Below are positions 12,137 through 23,910 of a stretch of 55,715 nucleotides of DNA, one piece after another (position 1 is the first letter of the stretch; the number at the start of each line of letters is the position of its first letter). Both the position numbers and the translations under genes were made by a program. Below the pieces are notes generated by a model that was given only the letters and a program-made list of their open reading frames with translations, searched no databases and had not been told where the DNA came from. The stretch comes from Bigelowiella natans CCMP2755 (lineage: Eukaryota > Cercozoa > Chlorarachniophyceae): the NCBI GenBank assembly GCA_000320545.1, contig ADNK01003516.1:1-55715 (forward strand), in the 5' to 3' direction.

Positions 12137-12815
12137 TCTATTTTAGGTAGATGTACTATATTTGTCAACCTCAAGGCATGTGAACAAAGCATCAAATTAC
12201 CATTGTCCAGAAGATATTTGATGGCATCTACCGACACATTAAAGATGAGCCGGCTGCTCTCCGAGTTATAATCAAATGTTGTGAAATCGCGATGGTCCAA
12301 GGACAACTATATGTAATATTGTTCGATTTCTTACAATCACTATGTTGAATGCATTAAAAAAGTTTTGGATATGGATGTTATGGTTATGCATGTGAGCAAC
12401 AGCGGTGATGATGGTGGGTGCGTGTGAGTGGAATAAATGTATGAGAGAAACATGTTTGTATCTGTTCTGAGCTTGTAAACCTCTGTCAAAGATCCTGTGG
12501 AAGGTGACTGAGACTGAAATCTTATCCCTTTTGAGTCACAGATTAAAAACACGTTTTTCCAATCAGGGAGGCGACGAATAGCTTGGAAGAATGCTGGTTT
12601 CTGGATGACAGAAAAAGCTATTTTCACTTCTTGATTTTACGTAAGACCGTTTTCAATATTGAACACCTTTTCAATCCTAGCCGAGCATGTTCCAGTTGAC
12701 GAATCAATGCGATAAGTTTTCTCACTTCTATACTTAAACCGCACCATGCTATGATGATGAGGTACAGGTAGTTTGAATTGGTCAGATTCGTAGATGAGAA
12801 CGTTCTGAGAACGTT
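11082..12815 (-). CDS. PCNA-fold sliding-clamp-like protein, candidate 9-1-1 checkpoint subunit (RAD9/RAD1/HUS1 type), 5' end unresolved
   Basis: Exons: 12815-12667, 12600-12481, 12306-11845, 11726-11082 (stop). They join in phase with introns of 66, 174 and 118 nt. The alpha/beta pattern of the clamp fold is visible: FFQAIRRLPDW, then FLICDSKGIRFQS, GSLTELSLDHRDF, and the helix-strand VSVDAIKYLLDNGN, aligning by eye with the first half of a PCNA domain. The region from INTATGEVNF onward and the segment around NTIILQLAAH (about 11260) look like later strands. The last exon has a charged, low-complexity insertion of about 130 residues. A (TA)n microsatellite at 12089-12128 is read in frame as Ile-Tyr repeats unless a splice I could not phase removes it. 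No start codon was found; an exon above 12815 is needed. RAD9 fits best, but RAD1 or HUS1 is possible. Confidence 0.5.
12089..12128. repeat. (TA)n microsatellite inside an open exon of gene C
   Basis: About 20 dinucleotide units. The surrounding 154-codon exon stays open through it, reading alternating Ile and Tyr. Confidence 0.85.
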
Positions 12816-13058
12816 CTGTTAGTAAACACAAACATGTGATGCAATTTGTTGTAGTCTAGGGCTTTTCTACATTGCGACAAAACCAATATCATAATTTGGC
12901 TAGCATACATTATGTGCATGGCGTTTTACCACTGCGACTTGCCAAGTCCAGATAATTAACTAAAAAAGAGCAGTAGTAAGCAGTCGTACACGTGCTCTCG
13001 GAGGGAGGAGAGAGAGCGTACGAACCATCCAGAGGCAATAAGTCCGTCTGGAGAAATC
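12816..13058. promoter_or_regulatory. Head-to-head gap between C and D
   Basis: About 240 bp separate the first recognised C exon from the D start codon. It must hold the missing 5' exon of C (if short) and both promoters. The acceptor of C's first recognised exon, near 12816, is preceded by TACTAAC, the classical branch-site heptamer, which supports the exon call. Confidence 0.4.
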
Positions 13059-13773
13059 ATGCGCAATAACAGAGAAGCAAAGGCTGAAATCCAAGCTGCT
13101 CCTGCTGCTTTACCAAAACATGCCTTCGATCCGCAACCTACGAAAATAGTTCTGAAAGAGCTGCCACTGGAGGTAAGTGTCTGGATAATATGATTTCTGT
13201 GATCTCAGTCCTATGGTGATGATATTGTTGCTGTTGGTAGTGGTGATGTGATGATGGTGGTGGTGATGATGATCATTATGACACATCGAAGGAGCAAGAG
13301 CTAAAAATAGACAACAAATTTAAAATTATCAGGATGGAACTTGTAAAGCTACAGAAGAAGGGCACAGACTAGTATCTGTGCGAAAAAGGAAGATGAATAC
13401 AAATAATGGAAGAGAAGGATACAAGGGTGCTGATGGTTCTCACAATAGTAGCAGCAAGGATCTTCCGATTATTATCGATGAGAAGATGATACCAATCAAA
13501 CGCACGCGACGTAATACCACCAGCAGCCCGTATTTGAAGAATTCTGCTGCTACTACAACTCTTAATGATGCATTGCGAGGTACTGCTATCATCATCATGA
13601 TCAACGTGCTCATTGATTGGTTAAAACAAAGTATTCTGAACGAATAAAAAATACCCCTGCTATCATCCATCCATCCATAAATCCCAATTAGAATTGGATC
13701 AATATGGCTTTACAATCCTTCCATCTACAACAATTTCCCAAAGATGGATCCGAAATGCACTGGTGAGAGAGAG

Positions 13774-13822
<49 letters not shown>

Positions 13823-13840
13823 GGGAGGGGGAGGGGAGAG

Positions 13841-13879
<39 letters not shown>

Positions 13880-14729
13880 AATACGATTGTCTTCTAACAG
13901 TGCTAACAACTGCCTTATCTTACTACAACTACTACTACTACAAAGAATGATCCATTTTGAGGACGTAATTGTCGTCATCGTCGTCGTCATCATCATCACA
14001 TCATCACGCTACTACGTAGGAAGCGATAGATAAACTAGGAGCTTGTGCAAAGTTCGGAGGTCTGCGTCTGGAATACAATTTTGCATTAGACTACCATCCA
14101 TTTAATTCCAAAGAGATTTTGGAGAACCACAACGTGTTAGCTGTGCTGAAGAGAGCTTTGGGCGACGATAATACGACCTCTTCCAACAAAGCAGCAGAAA
14201 TGGAAGATGAAAATGATGACAGTAAGCTTGCTGCTGCAACTACGATTAAGTTGCTCAGAATAGGAGCCATTCGGGTACTATAAACTGTAATAATAAAAAG
14301 TAGTACGTACTAGTATTTGGGGTTCAAACTACTTATTATATTCATCAGGAGAAAATCGTCCTTCTTACTACTACTACTACTACTACTACTAATACTAATA
14401 CTACTACTAATAATAATGATAATACCTCTTCTGTGAATTATTCCATCTCAGTCGCTTCCAGAGTGTGATCCTCAGCCAATGCATAGAGACGGTACAGTAG
14501 TAGTGGAAGTAGTAGTAGTTGTAGTAGTAAAAGCAGGAGGAGTAGGAGCAGTAGTAGTAGTAGTTGTAGTAGTAGTAGTAGTAAAAGAGCAGCAGCAGCA
14601 GCAGCAATAGTAGTAGTAGTAGTAGTAGTTGGGATTGTCGTGTTGGTTCAGTGGTAGTAGTAGTGTTGGAGAACAGACGTTGGTCTTTTTCTGCTCAGTA
14701 GTCAATGACGATAGGTTGCCACCAGCACA

Positions 14730-14763
<34 letters not shown>

Positions 14764-16009
14764 GTCATATTACTATCATCAACAAATTATCAGGCCAACA
14801 TCTTTTCCAACGAGAAGTAAAACAGTATCTTCCTCCTCATGCTCTTCATTTGTGGATTCCTCTTACAAGTACTTCTAATTGTAGTTATAGTAGTAGTAGA
14901 TAAATTGTCCTCATGCTTTTCATTTGTGGATTTACCTCACAAGCATTACTACTACTACTAGTAATAGTAGTAGTAGATAGTAGCAGTAGTAGTAGTCCCA
15001 GTTGTGTAGTAGGAGCATTGCTTTTCTGAAAGAAACAAAAAAGAGTAGTAATAGTAGCTTCTTTATTGGTAGTAGCGGCTTGTTGTAGCAGTTTGATCGA
15101 GATAGACCAATTTTTATCCCCGTTGATGCTCGCCTAATACCTCCTTCTTCTTCTTCTTCTTCTTCTTCTCATGTATTAGCTTACACAAAGCAGACAGGTG
15201 CCACTATATTTGCAGCTGGTAAGTAGTAAATATTCACTAGTACCACGGTATAACACACCAAATTTAGCAAGCAGCTGAATAAATCATTATTATTCTGAGG
15301 AACGTAGTAGTAGTAGTAGTAGTAGTGGTAATAATAAGACCTCATCCTCCTCCTCCTCCTCCTCCTCCTCCTCCTCCTATGATTATGATTATCAACCCCT
15401 CTGGTGACAATTGCAGGGACTCATCGAATAATTGGAGACTGGGATCTTATTAAAAAGAAGATTGGAATCATGCCGTCGGGGATAAAATGTCAGCAGCCTG
15501 AGGTAGGAAGTCATCAAGACAGCTCACTGCTAGTAGTAGTAGTGGTAGTAGTAAACACATGGCTGCTCACAATCACATTACTCACTGCAGTAGCAGTAGC
15601 AGGAGCAACAACCACTGACTCAGACACACGCATCCTCACATTGAGGAGGAAGTTGATAATTCCTACTACTACTACTACTACTACTACTACTATTTCTACT
15701 ACTCAGGTAGACTTGGGTTCTGCAATTATATTTGACGATAGGATTTTCCATCAGGGTCATCATTATCATTTTTATCGATAATTACAATTGATATTCACCT
15801 ACTATTGATAATTCATCCACTTATTACTGTTATTATCATCATCATCATCATCATCAGGTGCAATTAATTCTTCTCAGAGTCCGAGAACATGTGTATTCTT
15901 TAGCTTCGCTCGCGGGTGGTTCACAGATGGAGTTGCATCAGAAGCTCATCCAGGCCCGAGGTGGGCAAATGACTCACGTGTGCAAACTTGCTGGCAGGAA
16001 ATTGAATGA
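13059..16009 (+). CDS. Phytanoyl-CoA dioxygenase (PhyH)-like Fe(II)/2-oxoglutarate oxygenase
   Basis: A hydroxylase of the PhyH superfamily; substrate unknown. Ten exons in phase give 387 residues: 13059-13172, 13333-13579, 13692-13762, 14020-14274, 14452-14491, 14794-14816, 15092-15218, 15417-15502, 15707-15755, 15858-16009 (TGA). The family start ELDQYGFTILP is in exon 3. The iron-binding His-x-Asp is His240-Arg-Asp242 within QPMHRDG (exon 5). The distal His336 is in IFHQGAIN and the oxoglutarate-binding Arg347 is in SPRTCVFF. The fold segment GTHRIIGDW spans exons 7-8. Exon 6 is only 23 nt. Residues 269-277 are a run of nine serines encoded by a (TCT)n microsatellite inside the catalytic domain. 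The first 100 residues are polar and probably disordered. Introns hold (AG)n, (TAG)n, (CTA)n and (TCC)n. The family call is firm; the start ATG is the only in-frame one in exon 1. Confidence 0.92.
13778..13818. repeat. (AG)n microsatellite
   Basis: Begins about 15 bp after the donor of D exon 3; followed by G-rich, (ACC)n and (CTA)n tracts. Confidence 0.85.
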
Positions 16010-16892
16010 TAATGACAGCAAAGAAGCCATTGATGACAGCAGTAAATTGAATGAAAGTAATTGCTGATTCGATGTTACAAGTCGGAATTAATAGAAATCA
16101 TCTGGAAGTCAACATGACCCATCATCACCCAAACATACATCTCAGTGAATTGCAGCAAGCAAGTTCTCTCACATTATTGTGCGTTCAGTTCATTTCATCA
16201 AAACAGTGGATGTTGTTGGATGTCATGCATAAGGGATGTGAGTGGTTTTCAATACGAAAGGAAGTGCAAAATTACTCTGTTGCAGGTCAAAGCTGGTGTG
16301 TTGTATCCCCCATTAAATTTGTGACACGTCGTATGCTCGCAGATCACACTTCTAGACTTACAACCCACACTTATTCTATTGTTTATATAGCGACACGCTG
16401 CGCTTGCGCTTGCTTCAACATTTTTGTCAGTTTGCACAAGTCGTCACTCTCGCACTATCGCGACGCGATCACAGTCTAGCAGTGCTCATTGCAAAAGCGC
16501 CACAGCTACATCAATAGCCGCTGGCTCTTGCATTTATTAGCTCTAGAACTTTGTGACTCTAGCTACATGGACTCATGCTAGCATGTGTGCGTAAATTGAA
16601 TTTCACGGCACAGCATGCTAGCATGGTCCATGCACATGTGTGCGTTATGCGTGCATCGCCATTGACTGATGCATGTCGAGTTTGTGTGCAATGATTGCAA
16701 ATGCTGAAATGATGGAAACGTCCATGTACATCATCGCTTCTAATTGGAGATCGCTCTACACATACTCGTAGATTTGCGGACAAAACACTAGTCTCGTCAG
16801 TTAGGAATTTAACAACATCTAGACATGATGCACCGTCCTCTCTATTAATGAGCACTGAGCAACTGATGAAAGTCACAGCATCGCAAATCTGT
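16010..16892. other. Tail-to-tail intergenic island 2
   Basis: The gap between the stops of D (plus) and E (minus). From about 16380 it turns TGCA/CTAG/CG-rich with no microsatellites. It contains two exact copies of CATGCTAGCATG, at 16574-16585 and 16614-16625, 40 bp apart. A minus frame at 16559-16951 (130 codons) runs through it, but overlaps the last exon of E in another frame and is not supported. Confidence 0.6.
16574..16625. repeat. Two copies of CATGCTAGCATG, 40 bp apart (island 2)
   Basis: Copies at 16574-16585 and 16614-16625, exact. Confidence 0.9.
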
Positions 16893-17783
16893 TCAACGGT
16901 AATACTTGGGACAAGAAGGTTTTGAAAGTTTCCAAGCAGCATCAAATGCATTCACGACGCGCTTATCCAACGGTTTCGCATTCTGAAAAATATAGAAACT
17001 CACTTTTTGGAAATTTACTCATCACCACATTGTCAATAATGGGGACTTTCAAAGCTGCTGCCGATTTCATAGTATCTCGTCAGTTGACGTGTTTCTTTGA
17101 TTTGGTGTATCATTATCTCCCCATGAGAACAGCTTACCTATGCCAATCCTTTTACTACCTACCTACCTCTCGCTAGGATTTGCATTTAGTGTTGTGCTGA
17201 AAGTGACTACGGAATATCTATATAATTCATACTACCTTGAGAGATTTTACATTTTCAGAGAAATGCTTCATTTTCGATGCACCGATAATTACTCCGTCAC
17301 CTCCATCAGCGGACTAAGATTTAAGGATTACAATTTATATCGATAAATATAGATAATAGATGTGGTTTATTATAATAAATGGTGAGGACTACTACTACTA
17401 CCATGGATGTTGATGTCTTCGATAGGAGGAAGTAATGTCATGTACAGAGAGAAGTATAGATAATAGATATGGTTTATTAAAATAAATGGTATGTCTGCGA
17501 GGATAGGAGGGAGAAATGTCATGTACAGAGAGTAATAGGAGTACTTATCTTCTTTTTCTTCTTCTTCTTGTTGTTGTTGTGTGCAGAACAAGTGGAGATG
17601 CGGTTAGATGATGTCATGAACGATAAATTCTTTCTGCTTATTATTTACGAGTTTGGAGTGATGGATAAGCCATCTCATGGTCGCATCAACCAGAGAAACC
17701 TTGAAGAAGAGTATGCATGATATCATAACAACTGTTCAACAAGACTACTCAAACAACAACTATCCCTTTATGTTGTCCTACTG

Positions 17784-17819
<36 letters not shown>

Positions 17820-18722
17820 ATATAGTTACCTTTCCTTCTCCATAAGAATCTGCAAGAGCAATCTTCACCAGCTCTATTCCTTCAAAATTGGGTTTATTCC
17901 AAAACCTGTAGTAAGACACACAACTCAGCACATTGCAATTAACTTCACGGTGGCAATCAAGCAAATGCCGTTGCTGCTGCTGGCATTAACCACAACGATG
18001 ACGACGGCTACTGCTATTACTACTATTCAGATAAACATGGTCATAATACCCCTCCAACCCTACATGATATAAGATCTTTATCATCTGCATATTAATATTG
18101 ATCACCTGTCACGATAGGCGGAGGCCCATCGGCCACCGACTCCGTTGAATCTTCCCTTTGGAACGGTTTTTGGAAGCTCAGAAGAATCTTTGTCCACATA
18201 GCTTTAGAAGGAGCAACAACCATCATTTATGAATATCATGATTACACAAGAACGATTATAATAAATGATAATGGTTATCACGATTATGATGATAATAGTA
18301 ACCACGATTATTACCTGTACTTCCCTGAAAGCAGACCTCCTGCAAGTGGGTTGTAAGCGTAGAACACCTTGTTGTCGTGAAAACACAATTACTAGTAGTC
18401 TAATACTCACAAGGATCTCGCACATCCACTACCTATTACTAACACAAAAAGAGTAAAGTTGTACAACTTACCATCTTAAGGTGGCGAAGACATGGAAATA
18501 ACTCTCCCTTCCGATGACGATGAACATATTGGTGGATGTTGTGAAATGGTAGTAGAATAGTAGTAGTAGAATAGTAGTAGTAGTAGTAGTAATAGTAGTA
18601 GTAATAGTAGTGAGAAGATCAACCAGTATAAATCATGGTGATTAAATGTTAATAACCAAGCATTGAATGATATTGATGGATCATCGTAGGTAGTGATGAT
18701 GATTTTTAACAAATACGATCAA

Positions 18723-18753
<31 letters not shown>

Positions 18754-18932
18754 CTTCTTCTACTACTACAACTACTACTACATCTACTCCTCCTCCTCAT
18801 CATCATCATTGCTATCTTCAAAGTAGTAAAACCAGTAAAATGAGGCCACCACCACCACATCAGTAAGTCGTAGTATTTGTAACAAAAACATCATCAAAAC
18901 ATCGTGATCACTACTACCACAGACGCAGCAGC

Positions 18933-18963
<31 letters not shown>

Positions 18964-20812
18964 AAAACAAATAAAAACTTTTGCGTCTTCTTCTTCTTCT
19001 TTGGATACTTGTTCTTCTTCTTCTTCTTTTCTTCTTTCTATGGTGTGTTATTATTATTAGTAACAATCAGTAGTACCTCCACCATTCTGGTGATTGGATT
19101 ATACATTCCTTCTGATAGAGACACACCACCATTATTATATAATAATGATAACAGCAATTACAACAAAAAGAAGAACGGAAAAACAAAAAGGGAACAAGGT
19201 GAGTGATGCACCTCTATAATATAGAATCGCGAAGAAAGAAAGAAACAAAGAAAAAAAGAAAGAAAATGGTAAAAGTAGAGTACAATAATATGTCACAATC
19301 TTCTTCTTCTTCTTCTTCTTTTTTTTCCAAACAAAAAGATGTAAGAGGGGAAGGATAATAACAGCAATGACGATATATTATTACGGTAGACTGACGGCAG
19401 AACATAGGCTTTTTCCCGACAAATGGAATAGATCTCCATGACCTATTTTGCCACCACCACCATCATCATCATTATCATCATCATCATCATCATCATAGTT
19501 GTAATAATCAACATCTTCCACCACCTACTACTAAGATTTGCAAGAGGATACAATTAATGGACCCATCATCACAATTTGATTCATATGACTATCATCATCA
19601 TCATTGCTATAATTATTGTACCTGCCATGATGCGTAGTTTGATAATCCAAACCTGTAACAATGGTGATGTAGAGGATAATATAATGTGTTTAATTGTATA
19701 AATGGGAGGATAATATAAAGATAATTGAATAAATGAGCTCTTCTTATATAAAGATATGATTCATTTCCTCAATTATTTACGTACGTATTGGTACTACCGA
19801 ACGAATTTCTTCTCCTAAGCGTATAAGAACATAGAAGTATAGTAGAAAGAGAAGAAGAAGAAGAACATGAAGAGGAAATGGCGGTGCAGCAGCATCAGTC
19901 AGGACGGATGATAGAAGGGAAAAGGATGATCATACTAGCTAGGATTATTACTTCTTCCGAAAAAAAGAGCTTAGAGGTGATGATATTTAATTTATCAATT
20001 AATCACAAGAAAAGCACAAGAAGATGTAGCTAGTTGGGTACCTGCTTGACATTAGTAGTGGTAGTAGTAGTAGTGGTAGCAGTAGTAGTAGCAGCAGGAG
20101 TAGATCATCATCATCATCATCATCTTCTTCTTCTTCTACTACTACTACCTTGTGGAGGTCGTTGATAGCCTTAAGAGAGACGTTGATGTCAGTTTCATGG
20201 TCAGGCATGTGTAGATATAGAATATCCACACACTTTGTACCCAAACGCTCCAGCGAAAGGTGAAATTGTTGGCGGATACTTTATATTTCACACAACAGAC
20301 AGCAAATGAGATTAACCACAACGTGTTAGATAGAGTAGCTTCCTGCTACCACCTTGCTTCTGTTAGCGAGTTGGAACCTATAGGATTCACCTAATGGACA
20401 AGCAAGAGTTTTGGTCCGAATTCTACCGTGAAAACATCGTGGAAGGATCTGCCCTACGACGGTTTCCAGCAAGAACCACCCACGGAATAGGTAATAATAT
20501 TGATAAAAATGAGAAGAGCACTCCACATGGGTGACGAGCATACTATGAGGACGATGATCTTCAGGCGACTATGAGCACAAGGAGCAGCAGCAGCACTAGT
20601 GGCAGTAGTAGTAGAAGTAGTAGCAGCACTGCGTAGCAATGTTACCTTGGTAGCTATGTGAACCGCCTCGTTTGTACCCATCTTTATCTCTCCTGCAGTA
20701 TTATTATTATTATTAGTATTAGTATTAGTAGTATTATTTTCTACCATCATTGTTACGGAGGAGTATGTGTATGCATGCACTTGCGTCATTGTGTGATTGT
20801 GATTGTGATTGT

Positions 20813-20846
<34 letters not shown>

Positions 20847-21311
20847 AGTGCTTTAGAGTTGTTTATGAATTGCTACACCCACCGAGGATTTTCTCTGTTT
20901 TTCCTCCGCAGTACCTGAGTATTAGCTACTATTTTCGATGTGTCGCTGTTCAAACACGAGGAAAGTGCTACTACTACATACTCGTCGGGTAGCGTAATTT
21001 TAATAAGTTTATCTTAATAGAGTCCTTAACTTACATGATCGCGGTATCTAAGTCCGAATAGCCCTCCTCCATAAAGTTCTAAGAGACAATAATGTCACAT
21101 GCATCATATCAATGCTCAGTATCACAATCGTGTCGTAAATAGCTAATATAAATACTACTTCTTAAGATACATCGTACAATACAGTAGTATATCTAACTGT
21201 GGGAGAATAAGCATAATCCTTTTTAGATACAAAAATATGGCCAACCTGGATCATCTCAAGACTCTGCTTTGAGTCAACGCCTCTTCCCATCTCCATCGTA
21301 CCCAAAATGAC
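16893..21311 (-). CDS. AKR7-type (aflatoxin aldehyde reductase-like) aldo-keto reductase, first exon not found
   Basis: NADPH-dependent carbonyl reductase of the AKR7 type. Eighteen exons in phase encode 328 residues: 21311-21246, 21078-21035, 20914-20883, 20692-20646, 20448-20427, 20377-20353, 20278-20149, 19814-19798, 19652-19622, 19442-19385, 19111-19077, 18507-18472, 18367-18315, 18201-18106, 17905-17830, 17699-17649, 17313-17236, 16982-16893. The protein matches AKR7 end to end: VILGTMEMG at the start, GLSNYASW, YQGMYNPITR, FYAYNPLAGGLL, VIIGAS and a C-terminal CPKYYR. The catalytic tetrad is present: Asp in LDTA, Tyr in IMYC, Lys in HIATK, His in LYLHMPDH. Exons of 17, 22 and 25 nt occur. 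The frame opens with Val at 21311, so a short first exon with the ATG lies above it. Introns carry (TAG)n, (CTA)n, (TTC)n and (ATC)n. Very sure of the family. Confidence 0.94.
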
Positions 21312-22199
21312 CTGGACATCATGACGTTATTGATGATTAATTGGATGTTGCTACTAGTGATTATTCTGGAGGTCATTTTAGTGATGATGACGACGACGAC
21401 GACGACGAAGACAATGATGATAATGATGATGATGAAGATTCATGATGAAGATTGCACTAATCTGTCCTCCTCAACAACATAAGTGCGTCGTTCATTTATG
21501 CAGCAGCTACAGCAGCAGCAGCAGCAGCAGCAGATTCATCAAAATTGAATGATGTTACATCATAGCAGTAGATAGATAGGCATCATGTGATTACCTTCAT
21601 CAGCTTTGTGCTCATATTGTGTTATCTCCTCTAGTATTCTGAATATAAATGAAAGCTCAGTTTTGTTGCTTATCTTTAACTGATCACCCCCCACCCCCCC
21701 ACCGTAGCCGCAGTGCTCGTATCGCAATTTCGTAAAGAAATTCCCCTGTAACCCTAAGATGCGACAAGGTAATTCATTGTCGCAAATACCAACTTGATGA
21801 CACTGAGCTTGTGCGAGTATCATCTTAGTATGGCAGCTGTTGTATCTTGTCGTAAGTTGGAAAATGAGTCCAATTTTCAATTACGACAGTGGATATCTCA
21901 GATATTCAACCCAAGAACTACCTGCAACCCCCCCCCAAACCCGTATTCCGGTAGCTGCTAAATCGCGCAGCTGTGATGAGATCAACAGCAAAAGCCAGAC
22001 ACGACAGAGGCGTAGAGTGGCCTCTAATTTTGTCGTGTCTTTTGAGCAAATCAAACAAAGATAACAGCAAGAAGGTGCTACGATAACAATTCGCAAAGCA
22101 CAGCCGTCGACGTCGTCGTTATCGCGTAGTCGTCATTGTTCTCCAGATTATTGGTGCAAACTGTTTCTCCTCTTAATGAATACTTCTGATTAATGATAG
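21312..22199. promoter_or_regulatory. Head-to-head region between E and F with unresolved first exons
   Basis: About 0.9 kb separates the first recognised exons of E (minus) and F (plus). It must contain the missing first exons and both promoters. It has (GAC)n/(GAT)n near 21380-21440, (CAG)n at 21505-21533, and C-rich runs at about 21690 and 21930. Open frames at 21560-21880 (minus) and 21840-22064 (plus) are not low-complexity, but I found no splice partners for them. Confidence 0.4.
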
Positions 22200-22519
22200 A
22201 AAATATCAACTACGAAAACTTCGAAAGCTGCTCTAATCCATGGTTATCTGGCATTGAAAGAAGCTACCAACTCCATGGAAGAAGCAGACGCAGCTATCAA
22301 AATTCTGAAGGATGAAACAGAATGGCGACAAAATTATGCAACTCACTTTTTGAAGCACGTAAAAATTTGTGCTGAGGCAGAGCCCCGTGATGCGGTGAGA
22401 TATTGGGGAGGAGTGATGAGTTTTAATTCTTGCAAGAAAGCAACGAGTGATTATTTCTTCTTTATTCCCATACCTCTTGCAATATTCTCAACGAACACAA
22501 ACAACAACTTGTACATACA

Positions 22520-22559
<40 letters not shown>

Positions 22560-23675
22560 GATGTGTAACTGATGAATGTGTTATTTTTGAATTTGACCTG
22601 GTGTAATTCTTGATAAATCTCTATTTTCAGCTTAAGATGGCAAGTGGTGGTCTGCAGTACCTGCACACTACGTTTCAGTTTATTCGAAATGGCCAAGCAT
22701 ACTCCCTCTCAACGCCCATGTCAGAAATTCCAAGGGATCCTCGAAGGGATTTAAAATCTAGAGAAATTAATAATGACGAAAGCACTTCGCATAAAAATAA
22801 TAATAAGAGAAGTTGGAGAGATCGTGGACACCAAGAGCTTCAGCTCCGCATTCCTATGGGGAACAATAAATATTTGAAAGATAAATCCCTCGAGGAGAGG
22901 CTGCAATGTACTTACCAAACACCGTTAATGCTGCATTATGTCGTGAAAAATGGTTGTCCTTATTTTATCGATATATTTTAAAATCTACTACTACATTTAA
23001 CTACTACGACGTAGATTGGTCTAAGGTTGGTATTATCGAAGATTCTGCAGCAGATGCATTAAGGTAATAATACCGCAGTATTACTATTGATATTAGTGCT
23101 CGTTATATAGATTTGCTGTAACACATGCATGCTTAATCCATCGGCAGTATTCCACGACTACTCATAATAATATCTAACAACGTTTTCTGTTACTCCTGCT
23201 CCTCTAGGTTTTCTATCAAGTTCATCAACGCTGGCAAAGACGATGGAAGAAAAGAAGATCTTAAGAAGAACTACCAGGGAGAAGAAGAAGAAGAAGACCA
23301 CAAGTATACCAGTTGGCAAGCAAAAAAAGACTCTCATGCCTTTGTGGTACTACTGAATCTTTTACATCATTTAATATAGAAGCCAATCTATCCACCATTA
23401 TGTCATTGTAAATATGTCATATACACTACACGACAACACTTGGTTCAAATTTGCTTGTGCAGTAGTAGTAGTAGTAGCAGCAGCAGCAGTATCAAAAGCA
23501 GCACAGATAGTAATGTTTTATGAGTCGCATACTACTCCTACTGTTGGTATTTCAACTTATCATTATAATTATACATTACTAGAATTTACGACTTATTATT
23601 GACAACTATCATTCTTATACATTACTTGAATTTACGACTTATTACTGACAACTATTATTATTGATCCCCTCCTAC

Positions 23676-23709
<34 letters not shown>

Positions 23710-23866
23710 CGTCTTTTTCTTCTTATTCTTATTCTTATTCTTCTTCTTCCTGTATTGTGATGATCGTTAATTGCTTGCTTCAATTATTATTAATTAATTA
23801 ATTATTATTATTAGGTGTTAGGGGCAGGAGCTGCGATTGGACCTACGAAACAGCTGTTATTGCTGG

Positions 23867-23910
<44 letters not shown>

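Noticed and set aside
12627-12637. Apparent in-frame TAA between two C frames, suggesting a reassigned stop codon
   Set aside because: A 66-nt GT-AG intron (12666-12601) joins the frames in phase without the TAA, and other genes end at TAA, TAG and TGA normally.
16559-16951. 130-codon minus frame
   Set aside because: Overlaps the last AKR exon in a different frame and continues into the TGCA/CTAG island; no splice support.
20391-20453. Longer AKR exon ending ACPLG
   Set aside because: Would need a 13-nt intron to reach the next exon; the 20448-20427 exon with a 49-nt intron restores phase and the IATK motif.
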